Notes: generated by a model from the letters alone, not told the origin. DNA of 64,000 nt from Symbiodinium natans (GCA_905221605.1 CAJNDS010002523.1:1530606-1594605), one strand, 5' to 3'. Numbered from the stretch's first letter, positions 23,398 through 34,517 are shown. Numbers and translations: made by a program.

Positions 23398-24762
23398 ATG
23401 TGCAAGGTCTATTTCAAGCAGATCCAGAAAGCTGCACGAGACCAGGGCACAGTGATCGCTGAGGCTGCCGAAGCTGCTGCGGCCGTGTACACCGGTCTTG
23501 TGGCGCTGCTGGAATTGGCGGCAGTCTCTGAAGACATTCGCTGGTGGGCAAGCAAGGTTCCGGAAGTCAAGAAGCAGACCAAGCATGTACAAGCTTGGCT
23601 TGCGCATCCCAAAGAGGAAGATCGGCTGTTCAAGGCCCTTGCTCACGGCATCAAGGCGGACGAGAAAAAGAATATGCGCCGCGAGCGCACTTTCGGCCAG
23701 TTGGACGCCGAAGCTGCAGGGAGTTCCTCCTCGACGCCACTTTCTGTCATTAATGACTCTGACTCCATTTCCACGGACTCGAGCTCGGCGCTCAGTGGCA
23801 AGAAGAAGAAGAAGAAGAACGCCCGGGCGCACAAGAAAAGCAACGAGGTCAAGCACAAGAAGCATCGCAAGACGGAGAAGAAGGCAAAGGGACGCGATGC
23901 TTCGGACCCCAAGGCAAAACGGGCCCGCCGCCACACAAAGAAGACCTCCTCTTCCAGCGACTCGCCAAGTCGCAGCGTTCGCCAGAAGCAGCGGAAGGTC
24001 GAGCATGGCAGTGACAGCACATCGGCGGAAGCCGTCCCTGCTGCAGTCGCTGTGCTGCCGCCCTTTCGGGACATTTGGCCGCTGGCAGAGATTCAAGCCT
24101 TTGAAACCAAAGCTCAAGAGCTGGCCACGGCAGCCGATAGTGCTGAGTTGGCTGTCAAAGACAAAATCGGGCTGCTCAAGTGTTTGCCTGTCGAGGTTCA
24201 GACCCTGGTTCTCGAACGTGCTGGCTTGCGATCCACGGCGGAAGATGACGTCCTGCAAGCCAACGCTGAGCGCGTCTCCAAGCACATTACTGAGATGGTG
24301 CGCGAGGCCCGCCTGGCCTGGATCCAAGCTGCTATCCACGAAGACTCCAGCAAGGGCAAGAGCAATGTGCTGCTCCTACCTGAGAAAGATGTCTGGGACC
24401 GCATGCAGGTAGGCACTCTGCCTGAGCCGGATCGAGCCAAATGGACTACCGAAGACGAGGTCGACGAAGCCCGCGCAGAACTGCTGAAAGCGGTTTGGTC
24501 CAAGGAAGCTGTCCTTCGCAACTATGAGCGGACTTTGGAGTTTGCCGAGAAGTACCAGACTCGGGAACCAAAGAAGGACGCGGTCCGTGCCTTCCTGGCC
24601 CTGTTCAAGGAGGAAACCTTGCAACTCTTCGCCCTGCCATCCCTTCAGAAATTCGAGAAGCGCAAAGCTCCAACGTGGACTACCTACTGCTCCGTTGCAT
24701 ACACCCTGGCCTGGCTGGTGTTCAAGGCGCACTGTGACGCAGACTCCTCGGACACGCCGTGA
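23398..24762 (+). CDS. unrecognised Lys/Ser-rich coiled-coil protein
   Basis: A 454-residue open frame starting at ATG 23398. The frame stays open upstream to about 23335, where it meets the minisatellite, so the true start or an upstream exon may lie further left. The first 100 residues look helical. Then comes a Ser-rich stretch, a run of six lysines with a long basic segment that would serve as nuclear-localisation sequence, and RS-like dipeptides. Residues of about 220-400 form a charged helical region rich in Ala, Glu and Lys, likely coiled coil. The C-terminus contains an aromatic patch (TWTTYCSVAYTLAWLVF) and stops at TGA 24760-24762. I do not recognise a catalytic motif. It is intronless, like the OTU-ASCH genes nearby and unlike the genes to the right. 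A mobile-element or captured gene is possible; function unknown. Confidence 0.6.
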   Translation: MCKVYFKQIQKAARDQGTVIAEAAEAAAAVYTGLVALLELAAVSEDIRWWASKVPEVKKQTKHVQAWLAHPKEEDRLFKALAHGIKADEKKNMRRERTFGQLDAEAAGSSSSTPLSVINDSDSISTDSSSALSGKKKKKKNARAHKKSNEVKHKKHRKTEKKAKGRDASDPKAKRARRHTKKTSSSSDSPSRSVRQKQRKVEHGSDSTSAEAVPAAVAVLPPFRDIWPLAEIQAFETKAQELATAADSAELAVKDKIGLLKCLPVEVQTLVLERAGLRSTAEDDVLQANAERVSKHITEMVREARLAWIQAAIHEDSSKGKSNVLLLPEKDVWDRMQVGTLPEPDRAKWTTEDEVDEARAELLKAVWSKEAVLRNYERTLEFAEKYQTREPKKDAVRAFLALFKEETLQLFALPSLQKFEKRKAPTWTTYCSVAYTLAWLVFKAHCDADSSDTP

Positions 24763-25034
24763 CATAGCCGCTCTGGCGACTGGCGCCGACGACAGGCGGT
24801 AGACGACTGCCATGTGCATCTCGCACCTGTCTCGACAGCGCTGCGCGCTGGCCATGCACCGACGCCTGTAGAGATGGCAGGAACTACCCGGCGCTTCCTT
24901 TTGAATCTGAGTATAGGTGAGGCTCCTACGCGCCAGCGCAGCTATTGTGAATGGATTGCTCTCGCGCCTGCGGAAAAGATCTGCATTGCGTGTGCTGTTG
25001 TGCATGCCAGAAAGATCGGCAGATGAGACGCAGG

Positions 25035-25084
25035 GGAAGGAGGAAAGAGAGAAGAGAGGCAAAGCGAGAGGAAGAAAAAGAGAG

Positions 25085-25141
<57 letters not shown>

Positions 25142-25205
25142 CAGAGACAGAGACAGAGACAGAGACAGAGACAGAGACAGAAACAGAGACAGAGACAGTC
25201 AAAGG
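25035..25205 (+). repeat. GA and (GACAGA)n purine tract
   Basis: A GA run passes into a regular 6-bp CAGAGA repeat. It ends about 155 bp before the ATG at 25356. Similar tracts precede the ATGs at 28577, 30822 and 32103. Confidence 0.9.
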
Positions 25206-25355
25206 GTCAGAGAGTCAGACATAGAGAGCAAACAGAAGCAGCAACCGGTTCTTTTCACTACTTAGGCAGCATGTCTGCACTGAGCTATTCTTGTTCAAGC
25301 TGGAGTCTCGCCGTTCCCCAGTTTAGCCATCTGCCCGCGGCGTCGCAAGTTTCTC

Positions 25356-25793
25356 ATGCAGGATTTCTCGCACACGCAAGACATCTCGAACGCCCCCACG
25401 CCGATCCATCTTGCTCCACGTCGCGGTGCTCGCTCACGCAGCCGCAGCCGCTCGGCCACTCCAACCGAACCACGGCGGCGTAGCCAAGAACCAGGACTGG
25501 CCCACAATATTTCTGAGCGCGACTGGATAAGATTGCAGGAGGCGCTCCAGCTGCAAGCAGAAGGATTGATGATGGCGCGCTCGCAAGTAGACGCGCTGGA
25601 GTGGCGTTTGTCATACAGGCTTGTGGAGCTGGAGGAGGCCTGTCCCGCGCACACAGCTGCCAGTCGCCACGTTGGAGATATGCACGACTACGTGGAGGCT
25701 GCTTGCCTCGAGATCAGCCACACTCTGCGTAGGGTGGCCCGCCGAGCGCAGCGGACCTGCGATTTTCTCAGTGCCACATTGCAGCCAAGCTGA
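25356..25793 (+). CDS. unrecognised small RS-motif coiled-coil protein
   Basis: A 145-residue open frame from ATG 25356 to TGA 25791-25793. Residues 23-45 carry an Arg-Ser dipeptide cluster (GARSRSRSRSATP). Residues of about 55-130 are a regular helix rich in Leu, Glu, Ala and Arg, likely coiled coil, with Cys at four scattered positions. It lies about 590 bp after the 454-residue frame on the same strand, with the purine tract between them, so the two may belong to one mobile unit. No family is recognised. The RS cluster is reminiscent of RNA-associated proteins, but that is only compositional. Confidence 0.45.
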   Translation: MQDFSHTQDISNAPTPIHLAPRRGARSRSRSRSATPTEPRRRSQEPGLAHNISERDWIRLQEALQLQAEGLMMARSQVDALEWRLSYRLVELEEACPAHTAASRHVGDMHDYVEAACLEISHTLRRVARRAQRTCDFLSATLQPS

Positions 25794-28334
25794 CGCTATC
25801 GAGCGCCCTGTTGACTCTGCAGCCTCCCTATCTTCTTCTACACGCAGTTTTCGTCTTCCTCTGCTTGAAAAAACATGTCGTGTTTGTGAAGGACATTCCA
25901 TTTCGCATATAAGATTGGACTGCAAACTCTGAGTGCCCTGCCCTCATTTACGTCTGCCTGTATTGGTCTCTTACCGCCCAAAAGGACGACGGGGGGTTCT
26001 CATGCAGGACTTTGTCAAAAGTTTATCTTTCTTCGCCCCTACTCAAAGTCCGCTGCCCCGTTATGCGCCCCGGGCATGCCTGGGCCTCGGCCTGGCCAAG
26101 CCAGGGTTGCTCCGCCAGGGTTTTTACACACATTCCAGGTCGCCTGCTCACCTCCAGACTATCCCTCCTCCTCGCGCTTGCGAGGCTTCGTCGTCCTTCT
26201 GTGAAGGAACCATAACTTAGTTGCTGGCCGGGCTTCAAGGGCCCAGTTGCTGGCCAGGGCTTCAAGGGCCCAGATGCTTCTTCTCTATGAAGGGCCTGCC
26301 AAAGTTTATTACGTGCCCCCGCCAGGGTTGCCCCACCCCCCCCTGGCGCTGATGCAGGCAGAAGGGCAGCAGGCCATGGGGCAGCGACTACGCGCTGAGC
26401 GCCTGGCCCGCCACAGTGGCCCACGCCAGGTGGCCCCCACCAAGCTGGCCCCGTGCCCCCGCCAGCTTCGTCGTCCTTATCTAAGGTGCCAGGACTGCCT
26501 GGCAGCCGTTAGATGCTTCGTCGTCCTTCTCTATGAAGGAAGGACCCTTGCAGAGTGCCCCACCAGGGCGGCCCCCCACCAAGGCGGTGGCCCCACCGTG
26601 TTAAAATGTCTGTAAATGGCCGGCCCCCACCAGGATGCCCCTGTGGGCTGACCTGCATGGCCCCGCCAGCGTCGTCGTCCTTCTCTATGAAGGTGTCAGG
26701 ACTGCCTGGCAGCCGTTAGATGCTTCGTCGTCCTTCCCATGAAGGAAGGCAGGTGGCCCCCCCTGGCCCCGACCTGGATGGCCCCGCCAGCTTCGTCATC
26801 CTTCTCTATGAAGGTGCCAGGACTGCCTGGCAGCTGTTAGATGCTTCGTCGAGGCCCCACCAAGGCGAGGCGGCCCCCACCGTGTTAGGCTGTGGGTGGC
26901 CCGCCCACACCAGGATGCCCCCCGCCACATCCCCTATCAGGGTGACCCCCCCTGGCCCGGACCTGGATGGCCCCGCCAGCTTTGCCTGGCAGCCGTTAGA
27001 TGCTTCGTCGTCCTTCCCATGAAGGCAGGTGCCCCGACCTGGATGGCCCCGCCAGCTTCGTCGTCCTTCTCTATGAAGCCAGGACTGCCTGGCAGCTGTT
27101 AGATGCTTCGTCGAGGAAGGAAGGCCCCAAAGATGACCCTCGCAGAGTGCCCCACCAGGGCGGCCCCCCACCAAGGCGGTGGCCCCCACCGTGTTGGCTG
27201 TGGGTGGCCGGCCCGCACCAGGATGCCCCCGCCACATCCCCTATCAGGGTGACCCCCCCTGGCCCCGACCTGGATGGCCCCGCCAGCTTCGTCGTCCTTC
27301 TCTATGAAGGTGCCAGGACTGCCTGACAGCGTTAGATGCTTCGTCGTCCTTCCCATGAAGGAAGGTCCAAAGATGACCCTTGCAGTGTGCCCCACCAGGG
27401 CGGCCACCAAGGCGGTGGCCCCCACCGTGTTGGGGTGGCTGTGGGTGGCCTGCCCCCACCGGATGCCCCCCGCCACATACCCTATCAGGGTGGCCCCCCC
27501 TGCCCCCAACCTGCGTGGACTGCCGTTAGATGCTTCGTCGTTCTTCTCTATGAATGAAGGTCGTAAGATTACCCTTGCAGAGTGCCCCACCAGGGCAGCC
27601 CCCCACCAAGGCGGTGGCCCCCACCGTGGTGGCCGGTCCGCACCGCCACATACCCTATCAGGGTGGCCCCCCCCCTGGACGGCCCCCGCCAGCTTCGTCG
27701 TCCTTCTCTATGAAGGTGCCAGGCGTTAGATGCTTCGTCAAGGAAGGCCCCTTGATAGAGTGCAGGGCGGCCACCAAGGCGGTGGCCCCTACCATGTTAG
27801 GGGTGGCTGTGGTTGGCTGGCCCCCACCCCCGCCACATACCCTATCAGGGTGGCCCCCTTGGCCCCGACCTGGATCGACCTGGATGGCCCCGCCAGCTTC
27901 GTCGTCCTTCTCTATGAAGGTGCCAGGACTGCCTCAGCCGTTAGAAGCTTCGTCGTCCTTCTCTCGAAAGGAAGCCCCAAGATTACGCTTGCAGAGTGCC
28001 CCACCAGGGCAGCCCCCCACGAAGCCGGTGGCCCCCACCGTGAGAGGGTGGCTGTGGTGGCTTCCGGTTGGCCGGCACGCCCACCCTGCTACCGGTTGCC
28101 ACCGCGTTCTGCTGGCGCGTCTGGTGCCAGGATTGCCTGGCAGCCTTTACAAGGAAGGCCAGAGTTGCCGGGGCCAGGTTGGGTGGTCTGCCAGAGATTT
28201 GCCCCAGCTTTGCCCTCACTTACCAGGGTTGCCCCCGCCAGGATAGCCCCTGCCAGGTGACCCCACTTGCCCCCCGCCAGCGTTGCAGGGCCCTGCCAAA
28301 GTTCTCCATTATAGTCGCCCCCGCCAAGGCTGCC
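25794..28334. repeat. irregular tandem repeat with recurrent CCTTC/GAAGG hairpin
   Basis: A GC-rich repeat of roughly 250-330 bp, irregularly truncated, recurs from about 26170 to 28080. Each unit carries GTTAGATGCTTCGTCGTCC followed by a hairpin (CCTTC, loop TCTAT, GAAGG), then segments such as CAGAGTGCCCCACCAGGGC and CACATCCCCTATCAGGG. About 15 hairpin copies can be located, near 26195, 26275, 26470, 26522, 26682, 26732, 26805, 27010, 27065, 27297, 27347, 27540, 27703, 27905 and 27957. The region has no credible gene; open frames here are repeat translations. Minisatellite units reappear at its right end. Confidence 0.8.
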
Positions 28335-28419
28335 TATATAAAGAGAAAGAGAAAGAAAAAGAGCAAGAGAAAGAGAAAGAGAAGGAGAAAGAGAAAGAGA
28401 AAAAGAGAGAAAGAAAGAA

Positions 28420-28480
<61 letters not shown>
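28335..28480 (+). repeat. GA/GAAA purine tract upstream of the OTU-ASCH gene
   Basis: Starts directly after CTATATAAAG and consists of GAAA-rich and then pure GA dinucleotides. It ends about 97 bp before the ATG at 28577. Confidence 0.9.
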
Positions 28481-28482
<2 letters not shown>

Positions 28483-28576
28483 TGGTCCATGTTCATGATC
28501 GAAGGAAGGGTTTGCAGCATTTGTTGCCCGAGCTTGCTTTGTAGTCGCTAGTTCTCGCGTCAACTCTTCTGCCGCC

Positions 28577-30433
28577 ATGGCTTCGGGGACTTGTCTACCT
28601 GCAGACGCGGCAGAGACACACCTGCCACCTGCGGGGGTTTTGCTGCCGCATATGCGGCTGCCGCCGACGAACTTGGTTGACATGGCCGTGGCTGGGCCAT
28701 GTCGCTGGGACGGTCCGCCGTTGCTGTGTCCTCCGGATGGTCTCTGTTTCTTATACGCTTGGCTGGCAGCCCGTTTGCCCGAGGAATGGGCTGCCGTGCA
28801 GAAAGACGACCACGGATTCATCTGCGACCCGGAGGAACAGCAAGTCTGGAAGGCCAAAGCGCAGAGTTTGCTAGACCCAGTCCTGGCGCTGATGGAAGCA
28901 GAAGGGCAGCAGGCCATGGCGCGGCGAGTGCGCGCTGGGAGGTCAGGTGATGAGGAGTTCGCGTTCTTCGCGAAGGCTCTGGGCGGGGCGTTTCTCGTCA
29001 CGCCCATGGAAGTACCATCGGCGGTACCGTGCATCTACGGCCAGGGACACGTGCACTGTGAGCTAGGCTTCGTCAACAGCGTGGATGCCGCCGGACACTC
29101 TGCAGGACATTACATTCTCTTGCGGAGCTGGGCGCCTGGCCCGAGCGCTTACGCCAGCCAGGCCATGCCCATTGCCACGGCTCGCCCAGCCTACGTTATT
29201 TCTCTGGACAACTCTGACACGGAGACGAGCCATGCCGGCTCTTCTGCCACGTGTTTTTCTTTCAACGACAATAGCAGCCCCCTCTTTGACGACGACGGTC
29301 TGGACTGCGAGCCGGAGAGTCAGGGCGAGACTGAAAGCCCCCCTGCCCGGAGGAAGGAAAATTCACTCGCAACCTTGGAACCCGGATCGCGCTCGAGGCC
29401 CACCGCAGGCAAGACACGCGGGAGCACAAGTAGCGCGCATGACTGCTTGCAGTCTGCGGACTCGGCAGACGCTCCTGTAACTGCTTCCGTAGCTTTCGGA
29501 GATACCACACGAATCCTGAAGATCAGGCCTCAGTGGCTACACCTCATTCTAGCAGGGCAGAAAACACTGGAGATACGTGGGTCCCCATGCCCGCACGTGG
29601 GCTGGGTGACGCTGGCTGCAGCCAGAACCAGGCGCATATATGCTCGAGCTCGATTTGGCACCAGCCACCGCCTCACCGACGAAGAGAGGAGAGCCAACTC
29701 TCAGGCACTTTCAAAGCTCTCCTACAGCCACGCTTGGGCTTGGCCCATCGAGGAACTCAAGCTGCTGCCGAGCCCTATCAGAATACCGCGATGGGTCGCC
29801 CGTGCTTCGGTGCAATGGATTACCCGAGAGCGTTGGGAGGCCTTCGACGCGCAACGGCTCGAATCGCAGCGTCTCCCGTCCGCCGCAGCGAACCCGCAGG
29901 CAGGGGGCGAGCCTCCGGCTAACATAAGAACCACTCACGCTCTGCCTCGCATTTTCTACGCAGAATGCCCGAGCATGGTTGCGCCCCTGAGAACTGAGGC
30001 CGTGTGGCCCCGGATCCGACCGCAGGCAGCCTTCGGGAGCCTGAGAACGACGTTGGCGACGCCGTGCCTGACATACGCAGAGTGTCCGCCAAGGAAGCGG
30101 GGTCAAGCGGAGATGTGCTCTGGCACCGATGAACCGTGCGTGTTCAGCGCGCGACACCCTGGCCTGCCAGCGCGGCGTCCGCGGGAGTCGCCTCGCTGTA
30201 CTTTCTGCAACGAGCCGGCCCTGGCAAACCTTGCCTCTACACCTTCTGGACGCGGCAAATTGACCCGCGCATTGAAGGCGTTCCGACTTGCAACTGACGA
30301 GAGGACCTACCATCGGGCCCTGGAGCGCCTACGTCGGGCGGCCCCTGCTCAGGCTGAGCAGATTTGTGCGCGCGCAGCCCTGAAGAAGCGGAGACGGCCA
30401 CAGCCTGGTCTGGAGGGGAACGGCCGTCCGTGA
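28577..30433 (+). CDS. OTU-like protease / ASCH / Cys4 protein (solo copy)
   Basis: Intronless, 618 residues, start ATG 28577 in the context GCCGCCATGG. An OTU-type cysteine protease-like domain spans about residues 35-185: the D-G-x-C nucleophile motif is Asp54-Cys57 (PPDGLCFLYAW) and the likely catalytic His is His178 in GHYILL. An acidic, Ser-rich linker follows. An ASCH domain covers about 310-424, with its signature G-x-K-x-x-E-x-R (AGQKTLEIRG). A Cys cluster, Cys514, Cys521, Cys541 and Cys544, precedes a basic helical C-terminus. OTU domains cleave ubiquitin or similar tags; ASCH is an RNA-binding-type fold. The protein ends where its paralogue at 30822/48902 goes on into replication-initiator and helicase domains. 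By eye the two share about two thirds of residues in the OTU and ASCH parts, so this is a diverged relative, not a recent deletion copy. Confidence 0.75.
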   Translation: MASGTCLPADAAETHLPPAGVLLPHMRLPPTNLVDMAVAGPCRWDGPPLLCPPDGLCFLYAWLAARLPEEWAAVQKDDHGFICDPEEQQVWKAKAQSLLDPVLALMEAEGQQAMARRVRAGRSGDEEFAFFAKALGGAFLVTPMEVPSAVPCIYGQGHVHCELGFVNSVDAAGHSAGHYILLRSWAPGPSAYASQAMPIATARPAYVISLDNSDTETSHAGSSATCFSFNDNSSPLFDDDGLDCEPESQGETESPPARRKENSLATLEPGSRSRPTAGKTRGSTSSAHDCLQSADSADAPVTASVAFGDTTRILKIRPQWLHLILAGQKTLEIRGSPCPHVGWVTLAAARTRRIYARARFGTSHRLTDEERRANSQALSKLSYSHAWAWPIEELKLLPSPIRIPRWVARASVQWITRERWEAFDAQRLESQRLPSAAANPQAGGEPPANIRTTHALPRIFYAECPSMVAPLRTEAVWPRIRPQAAFGSLRTTLATPCLTYAECPPRKRGQAEMCSGTDEPCVFSARHPGLPARRPRESPRCTFCNEPALANLASTPSGRGKLTRALKAFRLATDERTYHRALERLRRAAPAQAEQICARAALKKRRRPQPGLEGNGRP

Positions 30434-30821
30434 GCTGACCCATCCATCACGCCATGCCGGAGCACTACAGTTTCACCCCCCACCTTGTTAAGAATTCAGT
30501 GCATTTCAGCGCATGTCTATATTCCATGCGCACTAGAGACGACTTCCTTCACCGGCCCGTGCGCGCGAGGCAAACAAGTCTGCTCTGCGCGCAGTCACAG
30601 CATTCGGGAGAGAGGGGAGTAGATAGATAGATGGATACATAGAGAGAGAGAGAGAGCACACAGCGTATAACCCAATATTAAGTATAGCTAAATATATGTC
30701 CATCTTATATATATATATATATACATGCATGTTTCAGTCTGATTGTTCCTAAATTCGCATGTCCGTACCGATAACTGACAGCTCAAGCCTAGCAGGGGTG
30801 TGCAGACCCTTACCTTTTCTC
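30434..30821. other. spacer between the two OTU genes
   Basis: 388 bp without a gene. It contains GATA repeats and a GA run (about 30618-30656) and an alternating TA tract (about 30705-30725). The GA run lies about 165 bp before the ATG at 30822, a position like that of the GA tracts before neighbouring genes. Confidence 0.6.
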
Positions 30822-31342
30822 ATGGCCTTGGCACTTGCTGCAGCGGCTGCAGATGCGCCGGGCGCGCTCCTGCCACATATGCGCCTGCCCCCTGCGGCGG
30901 CAGAAACCATGGAGGTCGCCGGGCCCTGCCGCTGGTCCGGACCGCCCCTGAACAGTCCACCTGACGGCTACTGCTTTCTGTATGCTTGGCTGGCTTCTCT
31001 CGAGCCCGAGAGATGGCAAGCTGTCGCGAAAGACAGCATGGGTTTCATCGTGGACGCCGAAGAAGAAGGGATCTGGAAGGCAAAGGCCCGCAGCCTTCTG
31101 GACAAAGTCTTGGCTTTGATGGAGAGCGAAGGTGCACACGACATGGCGGGAAGTCTTCGACGCGGCGCCTATCCCGGGGACGAAGAATTCGCCTTTTACA
31201 CGCGAGCCTTAGGCGGGGCCTTCCTTCTGACTCCACTAAGCGAAGATAAGGCCTTTCCTGTGATTCATGGGGAGGGCCCTGTGCACTGCGAGCTTGGCTT
31301 CGTGTATAGTACTGATGGAGCCGGCTACTCTTCTGGCCATTA
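30822..31342 (+). CDS. Helitron-type protein, 5' part: OTU-like domain, interrupted
   Basis: An upstream in-frame ATG exists at 30759, but the ATG at 30822 is preferred because from there the protein aligns with the start of the solo copy (both reach LLPHMRLPP). The OTU-like domain carries D-G-x-C (PPDGYCFLYAW, Cys51 from this start) and reaches its catalytic His at GHY (His173). Right after the TA of that Tyr codon the homology stops: 31343 is the first base of a 17.6-kb insertion. The open frame runs on for only 13 unrelated codons to TAA at 31380. The missing continuation (VLLRSWAP, matching ILLRSWAP of the solo copy) starts at 48902 in the same frame. No stop or frameshift is present in this part, so the interruption looks recent. 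Confidence 0.8.
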
Positions 31343-31370
31343 CCTGGGAGACCATATGTTATTTAAAAAG
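31343..31370 (+). repeat. left terminal inverted repeat
   Basis: 28 bases starting CCTGGGAGACCATATG. It matches the inverted complement of 48874-48901 at 20 positions and is preceded by the TA target duplicate. Confidence 0.8.
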
Positions 31371-32102
<732 letters not shown>

Positions 32103-32483
32103 ATGGGCCTACAGGCGATCGAGGATGTAGCAGGTGTGGCTGCAGAGATGCAGGAGGGCGAGCATGCCCGTGTGAGAAAGCTTGTGGATCGGGAAGCCAG
32201 TCTGGCTGCGAGAGAAGGGGAGTTGGCTCAGAGAGAGCGCCACCTCATGATCCGGGAACAGCAGCTGCAATTGAAAGAACAAGAATTGGCCGATCGAGAG
32301 CAAACTTTTGCACGGAGTAGACAGTGTGTCCGGGCTGTTTGCAGCCATTGCCGGCAGGGCACTTGTTCCAGAAAAGGCCCCTGCTACAATGATTTTGGCC
32401 TGGACGGCCATCACCACTCTTGCAGTGCTTGCCACAATTTGTGGCGCCAGGGTAAGGGTGCAGCAAAGGGACGGCTCGATTAG
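32103..32483 (+). CDS. gene A, first exon: coiled coil plus Cys/His cluster
   Basis: Starts at ATG 32103 in the favourable context AAACCATGG. Residues of about 5-70 form an amphipathic coiled coil rich in Arg, Glu and Gln (AAREGELAQRERHLMIREQQ). After it come Cys and His residues in the order CVRAVCSHCRQGTCSRKGPC and HHHSCSACHNLW, which suggests a zinc-binding knuckle. The frame stops at TAG 32481-32483, but a good donor, CGCCAGG|GTAAGG at 32452, lies shortly before, so this is probably the first exon of a spliced gene. The 1.1 kb that follow (to about 33640) show only fragments, including a G run at 32531-32550. Confidence 0.55.
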   Translation: MGLQAIEDVAGVAAEMQEGEHARVRKLVDREASLAAREGELAQRERHLMIREQQLQLKEQELADREQTFARSRQCVRAVCSHCRQGTCSRKGPCYNDFGLDGHHHSCSACHNLWRQGKGAAKGRLD

Positions 32484-33645
32484 ATGTTTGCTCATGCTGC
32501 TTAAGCAACACACATGGTAGGTGCGATCCTGGGGGGGGGGGGGGGGGGGGGCGGGGCGGACAGTATATTTGGCCTTACCCTGGCAACTTAATGAGACCAA
32601 TTAAAGCAAATGCTTGCGAATGGACATGCTGCTATGTCAAAAATGTGGAAGCTGCTATGTGCAAGTTCTTTGTGTTTGCAAGTTCGCGCTCATTTTGCTT
32701 TGCTCTCCTGCCACAGCGGGCAGACATGTGTGGCTTGTGCAGTGCATGGAGGCATTGGAGGCAATATACAGTGCAGCAGGCTGTACATTGCAAGCTAATT
32801 GACAAACAAGAAACTCATGTCTGCAAGAGTCTGCAACCTAAATACCAAGGATGTTTGCAAGCTCTGCTTTAAGTCTGACTGTGTACTGTACGGGTGTCAA
32901 CGATGGACATGGCTGTGGCCGGAGCATGAGCTGGAGGCCGGGAGCTTTAGGCCTTCAAATGGTTGACCATTTTTTGTGGCAGTGCCAACCATGCCAGATA
33001 CAAGATTCCATCAATTTATTCTGGGCAGGTGCTTTCCTTCAAAGCCCAATGTGACCATGCAAGTTCATGGTCAGAACCCCAGGATCGAAGAGCATGCTTC
33101 CCCGATAATTCCGGAGTCTGAAGCTTAAGACTTTGCAGGTCAAGCGTACGATCGAGAGCCTCTTCTTGGGAGACGACGAAGGTGCTTCCCCCTTCTCCCT
33201 GTGTGTGAGCTCTAGCTGAGGGTCGACAAGACTTGGCTGTAAAGCATGTCCTCACGCAAGGGCTCTGACACTTCTGTGTGATTCCTACTCTGTGTTGCGG
33301 TTATGTGCTACAGTCCGTGAAAGCATTTGGCTTCAACGACCTCAAACTCGGTCGGAGCAGTAGTGTTTTCAGATATCAGCAGGTCAAAGCACACCTCATT
33401 TGTTTTGTGTGTTAGCCACATATGAAGACTTTGAGGCCAAAATCATGATCAGGGTTCGATTCTGTGACCTTCTGTCTTCTGTACATGTATTTATGAATGG
33501 GTTTATGACAGAAAAAAAACAAGGCTAGAAGGTTTGGGACAGACTCTGTGAAAGCTTTTGCGTGCACATCTTGTGGCCACAAACCGAGGGCTTTAGGTGT
33601 CAAGGGTCTTCGGCTACATTTTGTGGCCATGTCGGGCCTGCCTGC

Positions 33646-34517
33646 AGAGTTTGAGGAGCCACCAGTGGAGTTCAGTGATGAAGCGATGGAGGTTTCCAAA
33701 ATGTTCCAAGCAGAAGCTTCTCTTCATGGGGTGTCTTGCAGCTTTAGAAGGATTCGTCTAGGTTGTGTCTGGGAAGGTTTTCTTGAGATCTAGAATGTAC
33801 CTCACTGCAAAACCCCCAATTCCGCCTCAGCCCCCTGCCATATACCTAGAAACAACAACCACCCATGGCTCGGCAACTCAGTTGGGCTTCAACCTGTTGC
33901 TGGATCGATCCGGCAAATTACTCTTCAAGAAGAAAGCGGTTACGAAGAAGGACATTACAGTGAACCCTCGTGTAGCCTGGCTTTTGAAGGTCTGACTCAG
34001 GGTAGGGGCCTGTTGCTATTGTTCTTGTACCTGCTGCTGCTGCTGCCGCTGCTGGTGCCGCTGCTGCTGCTAAGCCAAGCCGACCAGGCGGTGGCAGCAG
34101 TCGTGAAGGCCTCTCCAAATCGCAAAAGATACTCTGCTCATGTGATATGCCAAGCGATACTTCATTGGTACTCGACTGTGCCGGGGTCTATGCCAAGAGG
34201 CATATCTATCAATTGCTCAGCTGTTCGGGACTGGTCCCTGAGAACAGCAGTGGCCCTTCGAAAGCTGGCAACTAGGCATTCGTTTCTTTTCTTTGGGGTG
34301 GGGGGGGGGGTGGGGGGAGCGGGGGGGTGCAATATTTATGCTGCCTGATAAACTCAGGCCACAAAATTCAAGGCCCTCACGCGCAGGACGTTGAAATCCC
34401 ATGAGGTAGCCCTTCAAGAGCTGAAGATGGAGCTCGGCCGGTACTTGCCCCCGAAAAAGAAATTCACAAGCAAGAAACGGAGGAAGGAACCTCGAAAGAA
34501 TGTGGAAACCTTGTGAT
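33646..34517 (+). CDS. gene A, middle exon blocks
   Basis: Three open blocks with plausible coding content. About 33648-33740 (EFEEPPVEFSDEAMEV) follows an acceptor CCTGCAG at 33641-33647. About 33795-33995 encodes KKKAVTKKDITVNPRVAWLL near its end. 34355-34517, after acceptor AAACTCAG at 34346-34353, encodes a basic helix ending KKKFTSKKRRKEPRKNVETL. The frames differ between blocks, so introns separate them; one intron carries a long G-rich run (34297-34327). The order is supported, the exact splice sites are not. Function unknown; the basic segments would suit a nuclear or nucleic-acid-binding protein. Confidence 0.4.
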
